A stretch of 45,295 nt of DNA from an uncultured Collinsella sp. (GTDB lineage Bacteria > Actinomycetota > Coriobacteriia > Coriobacteriales > Coriobacteriaceae), in contig CANNOC010000019.1 of the NCBI GenBank assembly GCA_947507155.1, positions 1 to 45,295 on the forward strand, written 5' to 3'. Positions 23,584 to 32,237 of the stretch are shown here, piece after piece; the stretch's first letter is position 1; every line of letters begins with the position of its first letter. The position numbers were made by a program, and so were the translations under genes. A model generated the notes under the pieces. It worked only from the letters and a program-made list of their open reading frames with translations. It was not told the DNA's origin and ran no database searches.

Positions 23584-24456
23584 ATGGCAACCTATCCTAT
23601 AAGCGCGCTTGGCTTTGGAGACAACGTTGTCGATAAGTACGAGCACATCAAGACCATGTATCCCGGCGGCAATGCAGTTAACTTCGCCGTCTTCGCCAAG
23701 AAGCTCGGCGTCGATCGCAGCGCCTACATGGGAATCTTCGGATCAGATGAGGAGGCCGAGCACGTTATAGCATCGCTCGAGGACGAGGGCGTCGAGCTTC
23801 TTCGCTGCCAGCAGGTCCTGGGCGTCAACGGCGCCGCTCGCGTGACCGTTGACGAGACCGGGGACCGTATCTTCCTGGGCTCCAATGAAGGCGGCATACG
23901 TGGCGACATGCGCTACGTGATAGACCGCTTCGCCGCCGAGTACGTCAGCGGCTTCGATTTGGTGCACAGCGGCAACTACTGCTTCACCGAGCGCGAGCTC
24001 CCCAAGATCAAGGCTGCCGGCGTGCCTATCAGCTTCGACTTCTCCGATGACTCCACCGACGAGCACTTCGGGCAGATTGCGCCATTTGTGACGTACGCCT
24101 TTATGTCCATGGGCGACGCTTCCCTGGAGGATATCAAGGCGAAGCTCGAGTGGGTGAAGGCCCTTGGCCCTCAAATCGTATGCGCATCGCGCGGGAGCAA
24201 GGGCTCCGTCGCCTATGACGGCGAAAACTTCTACGAGCAGGGCATCAAGCCCGTGGCGCCCGAGGAGCTCAAAGACGCTATGGCGGCCGGCGATTCACTG
24301 CTGACGGCGTTTTTGGTCACCTATCTTTCCAAGAAGAAGGCCGGCGAGTGCGGCGAGGCCGCGATTCGCGAGAGCTTGGACTTCGCTGCCGGTTTTGCGG
24401 CGGAGACCTGCAAGATCGAGGGCAGTTGGGGCCACCCGCTGGTCTACGAGAACTAG
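23584..24456 (+). CDS. frlD: FrlD-like fructosamine 6-kinase (PfkB family)
   Basis: A 290-residue ribokinase/PfkB-family protein; ATG 23584 is preferred because GGAG at 23574-23577 overlaps the earlier in-frame ATG. Family features: GFGDNVVDKYEHIKTMYPGGNAVNFAVFAKK at the N-terminus (substrate lid and GGN motif) and FDFSDDSTDEHF mid-protein. The C-terminal anion-hole and base motif appears as AAGDS, with Asp237 as catalytic base; the usual first Gly is Ala. It would phosphorylate the C6 hydroxyl of fructoselysine or a similar compound using ATP, supplying FrlB. Last intact gene of the operon. Confidence 0.86.
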   Translation: MATYPISALGFGDNVVDKYEHIKTMYPGGNAVNFAVFAKKLGVDRSAYMGIFGSDEEAEHVIASLEDEGVELLRCQQVLGVNGAARVTVDETGDRIFLGSNEGGIRGDMRYVIDRFAAEYVSGFDLVHSGNYCFTERELPKIKAAGVPISFDFSDDSTDEHFGQIAPFVTYAFMSMGDASLEDIKAKLEWVKALGPQIVCASRGSKGSVAYDGENFYEQGIKPVAPEELKDAMAAGDSLLTAFLVTYLSKKKAGECGEAAIRESLDFAAGFAAETCKIEGSWGHPLVYEN

Positions 24457-24510
24457 TTTTTTGTCGTGGCGGGGTGTCTTGGGGCGCCCCGCATTGCGTT
24501 AGGAGTCAAG

Positions 24511-24570
24511 ATGTCCGTTCGTGCCTGCGCGGCAGGATTTTGCTGCGCCGATGTCTACCAGAATCTGGAT
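24511..24570 (+). pseudogene. Truncated start of a second FrlD-like kinase
   Basis: An ATG at 24511 with AGGAG upstream encodes MSVRACAAGFCCADVYQNLD, which resembles the N-terminus of fructoselysine kinases (GFCCADVYENL). After about 20 codons the similarity stops, and the frame continues as unrelated sequence containing inverted repeats. The 494-base gap 24457-24950 otherwise holds only hairpins and terminators. This looks like the stump of a deleted operon gene. Confidence 0.5.
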
Positions 24571-24704
24571 CCCCTGGGTTGCATTCAAGGGGGCCTCTCA
24601 GGAGCGCTTCGAGGGGTGCTTCTTGAGTATATGAAGGCAAAAGGGATATGCAATCTTCATATACGGCCTTCTTTTAGAGGGCGTTGTCCTTACTCTTTCA
24701 TCTC

Positions 24705-24735
24705 CTTGCCTATGGACATTTTGTCCATAGGCAAG
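24705..24735. repeat. Perfect 14-bp palindrome
   Basis: CTTGCCTATGGACA (24705-24718) pairs perfectly with TGTCCATAGGCAAG (24722-24735) across a TTT loop. No T-tail follows on the plus strand. It could be a protein-binding site, a residual mobile-element end or a stabilising hairpin of the frl transcript. Confidence 0.55.
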
Positions 24736-24807
24736 AGTCCATGGTCGAGATCATGGTGAAGTTCTGCGGCCAGTAATTACTGCATTACATATTCTGTTGT
24801 CACCTGG

Positions 24808-24840
24808 GAGGCTCGCTTTTGCGGGCCTCTTTGCGTTGCT
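24808..24840 (+). terminator. Rho-independent terminator, plus strand
   Basis: GAGGCTCGC and GCGGGCCTC pair with one G-T wobble across a TTTT loop (24808-24829), followed by TTTGCGTTG. It is placed to end the frl-like operon transcript. Confidence 0.65.
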
Positions 24841-24866
24841 AAGGGGCCATGGTCTGTCGATAAATA

Positions 24867-24901
24867 AAGCGCCCGCTTGCCGGGGGAGCAAGCGGGCGCT
24901 T
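24867..24901 (-). terminator. Rho-independent terminator of the pknB cluster
   Basis: AAGCGCCCGCTTGC (24867-24880) pairs perfectly with 24888-24901 over 14 bp and a 7-base loop. Read on the minus strand it is followed by TTTATTTAT, so it ends the minus-strand kinase transcript about 50 bases after the pknB stop. Confidence 0.85.
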
Positions 24902-24950
24902 CTGAGCGAATATGTTTACGGCGTTCGCTGCGCAGATAATAAGCAGCCGG

Positions 24951-26900
24951 CTAGTTGCTTGTACCGGAATCGTCGCCTGAATCAGTACCAGAGCCAGAAA
25001 CCGAAACCGTCAGCGTAATCGTGCTGTCGGTGGACTGCTTACCAGTGGGGGAGACGCCCGTAACGGTGGCATTCTCGTTGCCGCTCACGGGGTTGCCGTT
25101 CTGGTCGCAGAACGCGATGTTGTAGAAGCCGGCATTGTTGAGCGCGGTGACGGCGGCAGAGATGCTCTTACCGTACAGATTGCCCGGAACGCTCGCCTTG
25201 CCGGACTTCTTGGCAATGACGACGGTAATCGTGGCGCCGGGCTTCTGCTTGCCGCTGGGGTTCCAGCTAATCACCGTGCCCTCGGTAACTGAGTCGTTCT
25301 CCTGATAACTCACGTTAACGCCAAAGCCGGCCATGTCGAGCGCATTGCGCGCCTGGGACTCGGTCATGTCAGTCAGATCGGGAACAGAGGTGGTATCCGG
25401 GCCGCTCGAGACCTTGTACGAGATGGTCGTGCCCTTCTCGACTTCTTTGCCGGCATCGGTGCCCTGCTCAAAGACCTGGCCTTCCTCGGCTTCGTTGGCT
25501 TCCTCGGAAGCGCTGCCCTTAAGGCCAACGCTTGCCAGCGCTGCCTCGGCCTGGTCCTTGGTCAGGCCAACGAGCTGCGGAACCTCAACCTTCTCGGAGG
25601 GCTTGGGGCCCTTGGAGACCACCAGGTTCACGCGCGTGCCCTTGGGCTTCTTGGCGTTGCCGTTGGGGGTCTGCTCGGCAACCTTGCCCTCGTCGACGTC
25701 GTCGTTGTAGCTCTGGTCGACGGTGCCGACCTCCAGGCCGGCTTCCTTGATCAGCTCGACGGCAGTCTGCTGGTCCTTGCCCAGCACATCGGGCACGGTG
25801 ACCTGCTCGCCGCCAAAGAGTCCTGTGGCAAAGGCCACCACGATGCCGATGACGGCAACGGCTGCCACCACGGCGGCGATGATCTTGTTCTTGTTGGATT
25901 TGGGCTTTTCGACCTCGTAGGAGCCGGTGGAGCCCGAAACCGAGCTACGGGCGGTATTCTGGCCGCTCACGCCCGAGACGGGACGCACCATGGCGCGCGT
26001 CTGATCGGAAAGCTCGCGAGTCTTGGTGGCACCCAGGTCACCGGCGGCACCGATGATGCGCGTGGGCTCCGAGACGTTGACGGCACGGCCGGACAGGTAA
26101 CTGTTGAGCACCTGGCGCAGCTCGTCGGCCGTCTGGAAGCGGTTTGCCGGGTCCTTCTCCATGCACTTGAGGATGATGCGCTCCAGGTCGGCATCGACGC
26201 CGGAGTTGATCTGGCTCGGCGGGATGGGGAGCTCGTTGACCTGCTTGAGCGCGACCGAGATGGCGTCGTCGCCGTCAAAGGGTACGCGGCCGGTGGCGCA
26301 CTCGTACATGACGACACCCAGCGAGTAGATATCCGAGGTGGGGCCGAGGTCCTGGCCGCGGGTCTGCTCGGGGCTTACATAGTGGGCGGTGCCCAGCACG
26401 TTGTTATCCTGCGTGAGGTGGCTGTTCTTGGCGCGTGCGATGCCAAAATCCATTACCTTGATGTTGCCGTCGGGCAGCACCATGATGTTTTGCGGCTTAA
26501 TGTCGCGGTGGATGATCTCGTGCTTGTGTGCGACCGAAAGCGCGGAGCTGATCTGCGAGCCGATCTGCGCGACCTTCTTGGGATCGAGGGCGCCGTGGCT
26601 CTTGATGCCGCTCTTAAGGTCGGTACCGCGCAGGTACTCCATGACGATGTAATAGGTGTCGCCGTCCTTGCCCCAGTCGTAGACGCCCACGATATAGGGG
26701 GAGGACAAGCCGGCAGCTGCCTGGGCCTCCTGCTTAAAGCGGGCGGCGAAGGTGGCGTCGCCGGCATACTGCGGCAGCATGATCTTGACGGCAACCGTGC
26801 GGTCAAGGACCTGATCCTGTGCACGGAAGACGGTCGCCATACCGCCCGTTCCCACCTTATCCTTGAGGAGGTATCTTCCCCCGAGGACCCTCTGTTCCAT
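24951..26900 (-). CDS. pknB: PASTA-domain Ser/Thr protein kinase (PknB-type)
   Basis: A 649-residue membrane kinase; ATG 26900 follows AGGAG, five codons inside the longest frame. The kinase domain (about 9-275) has the Gly-rich loop VGTGGMATVF, Lys39 in VAVKIML, HRDIKPQNIMV and DFGIAR. A juxtamembrane region rich in Ser/Thr (about 295-335) leads to one membrane helix (IIAAVVAAVAVIGIVVAFA). Four extracellular PASTA repeats follow (TVPDVLGKD, EVPQLVGLT, SVPDLTDMT, SVPGNLYGK), then a Gly/Ser/Asp-rich end. PASTA domains sense peptidoglycan precursors, and the kinase phosphorylates division and wall-synthesis proteins. It is last in a cluster with FHA proteins, PP2C phosphatase and SEDS-PBP fusion, as in Mycobacterium. 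Confidence 0.96.
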   Translation of the reverse strand: MEQRVLGGRYLLKDKVGTGGMATVFRAQDQVLDRTVAVKIMLPQYAGDATFAARFKQEAQAAAGLSSPYIVGVYDWGKDGDTYYIVMEYLRGTDLKSGIKSHGALDPKKVAQIGSQISSALSVAHKHEIIHRDIKPQNIMVLPDGNIKVMDFGIARAKNSHLTQDNNVLGTAHYVSPEQTRGQDLGPTSDIYSLGVVMYECATGRVPFDGDDAISVALKQVNELPIPPSQINSGVDADLERIILKCMEKDPANRFQTADELRQVLNSYLSGRAVNVSEPTRIIGAAGDLGATKTRELSDQTRAMVRPVSGVSGQNTARSSVSGSTGSYEVEKPKSNKNKIIAAVVAAVAVIGIVVAFATGLFGGEQVTVPDVLGKDQQTAVELIKEAGLEVGTVDQSYNDDVDEGKVAEQTPNGNAKKPKGTRVNLVVSKGPKPSEKVEVPQLVGLTKDQAEAALASVGLKGSASEEANEAEEGQVFEQGTDAGKEVEKGTTISYKVSSGPDTTSVPDLTDMTESQARNALDMAGFGVNVSYQENDSVTEGTVISWNPSGKQKPGATITVVIAKKSGKASVPGNLYGKSISAAVTALNNAGFYNIAFCDQNGNPVSGNENATVTGVSPTGKQSTDSTITLTVSVSGSGTDSGDDSGTSN

Positions 26901-27032
26901 TCCTGCTCCTAACATAACTATTCGCTCAACGATGTGTGTAGTACCAAATGTGTGGCCGCTGGGGCCGTGTGGCGCGTTGCCGCTAGCTCATCGGTCGCGG
27001 CGCGCCATAAGTATCCGCTTTGATCATGGGCA

Positions 27033-29903
27033 TCACGCTCCCTGTGCGGCGAGCGCCGCGGTCAGGACGATGCCGGCAATCTTGGCCGCCTCGACGTCGT
27101 GTTTGTCGTAATCCTCCAGGGCCACCGAGATGGCAACCGTGGGTGAATCGTAAGGTGCAAAGCCAACAAACATAGAGTTGACGTTGGTGCCGCCGGTCTC
27201 GGCCGAACCGGTCTTGCCGGCAACCTTGACGCCCGGAATCTGGGCATCGGTGCCGGTACCGGACTGGACGACGGCGAGCATGGCCTGCTTGACCTGGTCG
27301 GCCGTGGTGGAGCTGACAGCCTGGCCCAGCGAGCGGGACTGCGTGGTCTTAACCACGGTCCCGTCCGGGGCGAGTATCTGTGACACAAAGAACGGGTCCA
27401 TGACCACGCCGCTGTTGGCGATAGCCGCAGCAATCACGCAATTCTGCATGACGGTGGTCTGCGGGCCAGGCGTGTGGTCCATGCCGACGGGCTGGCCGGC
27501 GCCTGCCCAAGCGGTCTCCCACTCGGTCATAAGCGACGGGTCGGCCATGATGGAAGCTGCGGTGGTCAGATCCTGACCGAGCTTTTGACCGTAGCCAAAG
27601 GCGTTGGCAAACTGTACCAACGAGTTGGCGCCGACCTCGTTTGCCACCTGGCCAAAGACGACGTTGGACGACACGGCGAAGGCCTGCTGCAGGCTGATGG
27701 TGCCGTAGCTCTCGTTGGCAGAGTTGGTGACCGGCGCGTTGCCGATGTCCATGGAGCCGGGCGCCTGGTACGTGCTGGTAAGGCTGGCGGTGCCGGTTTC
27801 GAGCGCCGCGGAGAGTGTGACGACCTTAAAGGTCGAGCCCGGGGTGTACAGCGCGTCCATGGCACGGTCGTACATGGAGCCGTCCTCGCCGCCGCCCGAC
27901 TGGAGCAGCGCATCGATGTTGGTGTTGTCGTAGGTGGGCGAGCTCGCACACGCAAGGACCGCACCGGTGCGCGGATCCATGACCACCACAGCGCCCTTAA
28001 AGCCCTTGAGCGCCTGCTCGGCAGCCGTCTGGATGCGCGAGTCGATGGTGAGCTTGGCGGTATTGCCCGGCTGGGTCTGTCCCGCGAGCGACGCGATGGC
28101 GTTGTTCCAGCTGGAGTAATCCTTGGAGCCGGTGAGCGTATCGTTCATGACGCTCTCGATGCCGGCGGTGCCGTATTGCTGGCTCACGTAGCCTACCACG
28201 TGCGCGGCCATGTTACCGTTGGGGTAGGAGCGGGCGTAGGTGCCGTCCTCCTGCTGCAGCGACTCGGCTAGCGTCACGCCATCGGACGTGATGATGGAGC
28301 CACGCTGGATGTACTTGGAGCGGGCGATGGTGTGGTTGTTGGTCGGCATGTCCTGATAGTCCTTCGCCTTGATGACCTGGACATAGGTGAGGTTGCCGAT
28401 AAGGATGGCGAACAGCGCCGTAAAGGCAAACACGGCACGAGTCAGACGGTTGGCAAGTGCCACGCGGCCGAGCACGCCGGACTCTGGCGTGTCGAGCAGG
28501 CGACGGCGCATGCGAGAACCCACGGAGTGGTTGCCGTGGCTGTAGGTGGGTGCGCTGACAAAACGCGTACCGGTCGGGGCAGCGGCGGATGCGAGCTGGT
28601 CATCGGTGATGGCGGCCATGGTGCCGGTGCCGGTGAGCTCGGCTTCGCGTCCGGTTGCCTCGTCGCCGGCGCGCAGCAGCAGCGCGACGATGATAAAGCT
28701 CGCTAGCAGCGAGGAGCCGCCCTGGCTCATAAAGGGCAGGGTGACGCCGGTCAGCGGGATCAGGCGGGTTACGCCGCCAACGATTAAGAATGCCTGGAAG
28801 CTGATGGCCGCCGTAAGGCCGGTCGCGCTAAAGGCGGCAAGGTCGGACTTGGCGCGGGCTGCCGTGGTGAGGCCACGCACGGCAAAAAGCATAAACAGGA
28901 TGAGCACGGCGCCGCCGCCCAAAAGGCCCATTTCCTCGCCGATGGCCGAGAAGATAAAGTCGGACTCGACGACGGGGATGTTGTTTGCCATGCCGTTGCC
29001 AATGCCGACGCCAACCAGGCCGCCGTCAGCCAGCGAGAAGAGGGACTGTACGATCTGGTAGCCCTGGCCCTGGGCGTCCTTAAACGGATCGACCCAGACC
29101 TGAAAGCGCACCTGCACGTGAGACAGGAACTTGTAGGCGCCCACGGCTCCAACGGCCAGCAGCGCAAGGCCGATGATGACGTACGAGAAGCGTCCCGTGG
29201 CAACATAGAGCATCAGCAAAAAGATGGTGTAGAACAGGACGGCCGAGCCCAGGTCGCGTTCGAAGACGACGATGAGCAGGCACACGCCCCACACGGCAAA
29301 CAGCGGCAGCAGCAGGCGGAAGCGCGGAATCTTGAGGCCAAGGATCTTGCGGTTGGAGATGGAAAGCAGCTCGCGGTTCTCGGCCAGATAGCCTGCCAGG
29401 AACAGGACGATGAAGACCTTGGCGAACTCGCCGGGCTGGATGGTGAAGCCCGCGATGCGAATCCACAGCTTGGAGCCCGAGATCGTGGTGCCGATAAAGA
29501 TCGGCAGCATCAGCAGGATGATGCCGATAATGCCAAAGGTGTACTTGTAGCGCATGACCACATCGAGGTTCTTGACCAGCGCGAGCGTTCCCACCATGAG
29601 CGCCACCGAGACAAACAAGATGATGAGCTGCGAGATGGCGAGGTCGGGGGCCAGGCGCGTCACGAATGTGATGCCGATGCCCGAGAGCACAAAGACGATG
29701 GGCAGGATGGCGGGGTCGGCGCCGGGCGCCAGGATGCGCACGGCGATATGCGCCGCGGCGAAGGCGGCGAACAGGCCGATCGGCACGGCGAGCGTCTCAA
29801 AGGAAATCGTGGCACCCGCGGTGAGCACGTACATCGCATAGAGCAGGATGACGGGGAACGCCGAGGCGATGAGCAAGAGCAGTTCGGTGTTGCGGCGACT
29901 CAT
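27033..29903 (-). CDS. Fused SEDS (RodA/FtsW) glycosyltransferase and class B PBP
   Basis: A single 956-residue polypeptide from ATG 29903 (AAAGGGAG upstream). Residues 1-430 are a SEDS protein with about ten helices, including WIRIAGFTIQPGEFAKVF, FERDLGSAVLFYTIF and PLTGVTLPFMSQGGSSLLAS. After a 90-residue cytoplasmic linker another helix begins (LTRAVFAFTALFAILIGNL). A class B PBP follows with RGSIITSDG, the transpeptidase Ser in PGSTFKVV (about residue 689), SSN in VSSNVVFG and KTG in VAGKTGSAE. In Mycobacterium these are the separate adjacent genes rodA and pbpA. The fusion would couple glycan polymerisation and crosslinking in one chain. No frameshift or internal start signal is evident in the linker. 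Confidence 0.95.
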   Translation of the reverse strand: MSRRNTELLLLIASAFPVILLYAMYVLTAGATISFETLAVPIGLFAAFAAAHIAVRILAPGADPAILPIVFVLSGIGITFVTRLAPDLAISQLIILFVSVALMVGTLALVKNLDVVMRYKYTFGIIGIILLMLPIFIGTTISGSKLWIRIAGFTIQPGEFAKVFIVLFLAGYLAENRELLSISNRKILGLKIPRFRLLLPLFAVWGVCLLIVVFERDLGSAVLFYTIFLLMLYVATGRFSYVIIGLALLAVGAVGAYKFLSHVQVRFQVWVDPFKDAQGQGYQIVQSLFSLADGGLVGVGIGNGMANNIPVVESDFIFSAIGEEMGLLGGGAVLILFMLFAVRGLTTAARAKSDLAAFSATGLTAAISFQAFLIVGGVTRLIPLTGVTLPFMSQGGSSLLASFIIVALLLRAGDEATGREAELTGTGTMAAITDDQLASAAAPTGTRFVSAPTYSHGNHSVGSRMRRRLLDTPESGVLGRVALANRLTRAVFAFTALFAILIGNLTYVQVIKAKDYQDMPTNNHTIARSKYIQRGSIITSDGVTLAESLQQEDGTYARSYPNGNMAAHVVGYVSQQYGTAGIESVMNDTLTGSKDYSSWNNAIASLAGQTQPGNTAKLTIDSRIQTAAEQALKGFKGAVVVMDPRTGAVLACASSPTYDNTNIDALLQSGGGEDGSMYDRAMDALYTPGSTFKVVTLSAALETGTASLTSTYQAPGSMDIGNAPVTNSANESYGTISLQQAFAVSSNVVFGQVANEVGANSLVQFANAFGYGQKLGQDLTTAASIMADPSLMTEWETAWAGAGQPVGMDHTPGPQTTVMQNCVIAAAIANSGVVMDPFFVSQILAPDGTVVKTTQSRSLGQAVSSTTADQVKQAMLAVVQSGTGTDAQIPGVKVAGKTGSAETGGTNVNSMFVGFAPYDSPTVAISVALEDYDKHDVEAAKIAGIVLTAALAAQGA

Positions 29904-29919
29904 AAGCGGCACTCCCTTT

Positions 29920-31818
29920 CTAATTCTTATCGGAGGCTTCGGCCTCGGCTGACTGTTCGGCGTTTTTCTCGGAATCTGACTCGGAGGTGGATTCCTGATC
30001 GGTGTTGTTGCGAATCGTTTGCGCGTCAATCACCTGACGGGTCTGCTCCTCGTCAATCTGATGGCGGTACTTGGAAATGGTGTCCTGCGCATCGTCGACA
30101 CTCGTTTGCGGAATGCCTGCTTTCAGGCGGTTTTGCGTGTCTTCGGGCAGGTCGGACAGCTTGATGCTGGTTTCGCTCTCGAGCCAGTGGAGCTCGACCC
30201 CGAGCGTCTTGCCGGGCAGGCCGCGCCAGACGGCGACATTGCCGTGGTAGGTTCCCAAGTAATAGGAGCCGGTGACGCCCGTGTATGCCCAGATGCCTGC
30301 TACCAGCACAAAGACAAGGGCCAAGACGGTGGCGATGGTGACATTGCGGCGTCGGAGGCGTTTTGCCTCGCGCATAACGCCGTCGTCGACCAGGTCGACG
30401 ACCACCACGGTCACATTGTCGTGGCCGCCGGCGGCGAGCGCCGCGTCCACCAAGTTGTCGACACAGATCTGTGCGGTCGAGGACTGCGTAGCGATGTTCT
30501 CGATATCGCTATCGGGAATCATGCTCGAAAGACCGTCGGAGCACAGAATCAGGCGGTCGCCTTCCTCGATATGCAGGGTAAAGTGGTCGGCATACATGGC
30601 GGGGTCCGAGCCCAGCGCGCGGGTGATGACCGAGCGGTTGGGGTGGACGCGGGCCTCGTCGGCCGTAATCTCGCCGGCATCCACGAGCTCCTCCACGTAG
30701 GAGTGGTCGCGGGTCACGCGGATGAGCGTACCCTCGTGGAGCAGGTAGGCGCGCGAGTCGCCCACGTGGGCGATGGCGAGCGTGTCGTTTTCGATGTAGG
30801 CGCAGGTGGCCGTGCATCCCATGCCGGGCTTGCCCAGGCCGTTGAGGGCGGCCTCGATCACGGCGGCGTTGGCGGCCTCAACGGCTGCGGCCAGGCGCGC
30901 GGCGTCGGCGGACTGCGGCGCCGTCTTGGCGATGGTCTCGACGGCGATGGAGGATGCCACCTCGCCGGCGGCGTGTCCTCCCATGCCGTCGCATACGCAA
31001 AAGAGCGGCGACTGCACCAGATAGGAGTCCTCGTTGTGCGGGCGCACGCATCCGACGTCGGAGCGGGCGCCCCACATAAGCTGTGTGGTGGTGCCGGCGT
31101 CGTAGGTCGAGTCGGTCTCGATGCGCTCGTCGGTCAGCGGCTCAAAGCTCATGGTCGAGCCGGGATCTTTGAGCTTTGCCTCCACGGCGGCGACATCGAT
31201 CTCGGCGGTGTCGCCGGGGGAGACGGTGTCGGCATCGTTGCCCGACTCGGCGTCGGAGACGTCCGGAAGGCTGAGATCTTCGGTTATGCGGTCGGCGGGA
31301 TCGCCGTCCTGCTGCGGCTCGACAGCCGTCGGCTCGGGCGTCGCAAAGTGCGACGGCGCGGGCGTACTCTGGGGTTGAGCGGAGGGCTCGGGAGCTGCGG
31401 CGGGCGCGGCAACGGGCTGCTCGACTTCGGCAGGCGTTGCGGATGCGGGTGCCGCCTCGCTTGCCGGGGCGACGGGGAATACCGGCGCGGCAGGCTCGGG
31501 GGCTGCAAACACGGCAGCGCTCTCGTTAATCGCCTCGGCGACGGGCTCGGCAAAGTGAGCCGGTGCGGGCGTTGCCTCCGGTTCCGCCGACTGCTCGGCA
31601 GCGTGCGCGCCGATGGGGGCGTCGAGCTGCTCGGCGTCGGCGTCCTCGTCATCGACGAGTGTCGGATATTCTTGAGTTACATGCGAAAGAGGCAGGGAGA
31701 ACACCGTGTCCTCGGGCTCCACGGTCGCAGGGCGCGCCGGAGCGGCATGAGCCGGCGCAGCTGCGGGGGCAGTCGGCGTCTCGGGCATGGTTGCGGACTT
31801 GTTCTCCTCGTCGATCAT
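29920..31818 (-). CDS. pstP: PP2C-family Ser/Thr phosphatase with long N-terminal extension (PstP-like)
   Basis: A 632-residue protein. Residues 1-240 are a low-complexity Ala/Pro/Glu-rich region. The PP2C catalytic domain follows (about 245-480) with SDVGCVRPHNEDS, CDGMGGHAAGEVAS, HVGDSRAYL, LILCSDGLSSMI and GGHDNVTVVVVDL, the metal-binding Asp/Gly motifs of the family. One membrane helix (about 495-515) and a ~110-residue external region with an Asp/Ser-rich tail end the protein. Typical bacterial PstP is about 500 residues, so the N-terminal extension is extra. It reverses the action of the kinases here. Its ATG overlaps the FhaB stop (ATGA type), indicating translational coupling. Confidence 0.93.
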   Translation of the reverse strand: MIDEENKSATMPETPTAPAAAPAHAAPARPATVEPEDTVFSLPLSHVTQEYPTLVDDEDADAEQLDAPIGAHAAEQSAEPEATPAPAHFAEPVAEAINESAAVFAAPEPAAPVFPVAPASEAAPASATPAEVEQPVAAPAAAPEPSAQPQSTPAPSHFATPEPTAVEPQQDGDPADRITEDLSLPDVSDAESGNDADTVSPGDTAEIDVAAVEAKLKDPGSTMSFEPLTDERIETDSTYDAGTTTQLMWGARSDVGCVRPHNEDSYLVQSPLFCVCDGMGGHAAGEVASSIAVETIAKTAPQSADAARLAAAVEAANAAVIEAALNGLGKPGMGCTATCAYIENDTLAIAHVGDSRAYLLHEGTLIRVTRDHSYVEELVDAGEITADEARVHPNRSVITRALGSDPAMYADHFTLHIEEGDRLILCSDGLSSMIPDSDIENIATQSSTAQICVDNLVDAALAAGGHDNVTVVVVDLVDDGVMREAKRLRRRNVTIATVLALVFVLVAGIWAYTGVTGSYYLGTYHGNVAVWRGLPGKTLGVELHWLESETSIKLSDLPEDTQNRLKAGIPQTSVDDAQDTISKYRHQIDEEQTRQVIDAQTIRNNTDQESTSESDSEKNAEQSAEAEASDKN

Positions 31819-32231
31819 CGACGGTTCACCTTCATGACCACGTCGCCAATCTGGACCTCATCACCCTCGCGCAGCGTTGCGGGCTCCACCAGCTGACGGC
31901 CGTTAACGAGCGTGCCGTTTAGCGAGTTGAGGTCTTCGATGATGAGTGCCGGGCCCTGCAGCGAAAAGCGTGCGTGCGAGGCCGAGACAAACGGTTCGTT
32001 GATGCAGATGTCCGAGGACGGCGAGCGGCCCACGATGACGGGGCCGAGCATGTCTACATGGATGCCACGGATGCCGCGCGGACCCTTGTCCACATCGATC
32101 GTCCAGATAGCGGAGTCGCGGCGCTGGCCGCGTACGAGTCCTACGCCGGTTTTCATGACGGCGAACAGGAAGATGTAGAGCAGGGCGACCAGGACGATGC
32201 GGCCTGCAAAAAGGACGATATCGATGTTCAT
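31815..32231 (-). CDS. fhaB: Membrane-anchored FHA-domain protein (FhaB-like)
   Basis: A 138-residue protein with one N-terminal membrane helix (about 4-28, DIVLFAGRIVLVALLYIFLFAV) and a cytoplasmic FHA domain at about 60-138. Phosphothreonine-binding motifs are clear: VIVGRSPSSDICI (GR), VSASHARF (SxxH) and DLNSLNGTLVNGR (NG). Length and order match actinobacterial FhaB/FipA, which links PknA/PknB signalling to division. It overlaps the PP2C gene by four bases and lies six bases after fhaA, so all are one transcript. Confidence 0.92.
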   Translation of the reverse strand: MNIDIVLFAGRIVLVALLYIFLFAVMKTGVGLVRGQRRDSAIWTIDVDKGPRGIRGIHVDMLGPVIVGRSPSSDICINEPFVSASHARFSLQGPALIIEDLNSLNGTLVNGRQLVEPATLREGDEVQIGDVVMKVNRR

Positions 32232-32237
32232 AAGCGA

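Noticed and set aside
24466..24759. 97-residue plus-strand frame after frlD as an intact gene
   Set aside because: Only its ~20 codons from 24511 resemble a protein family; the rest runs through inverted repeats and has poor codon use, so it is treated as a gene stump.
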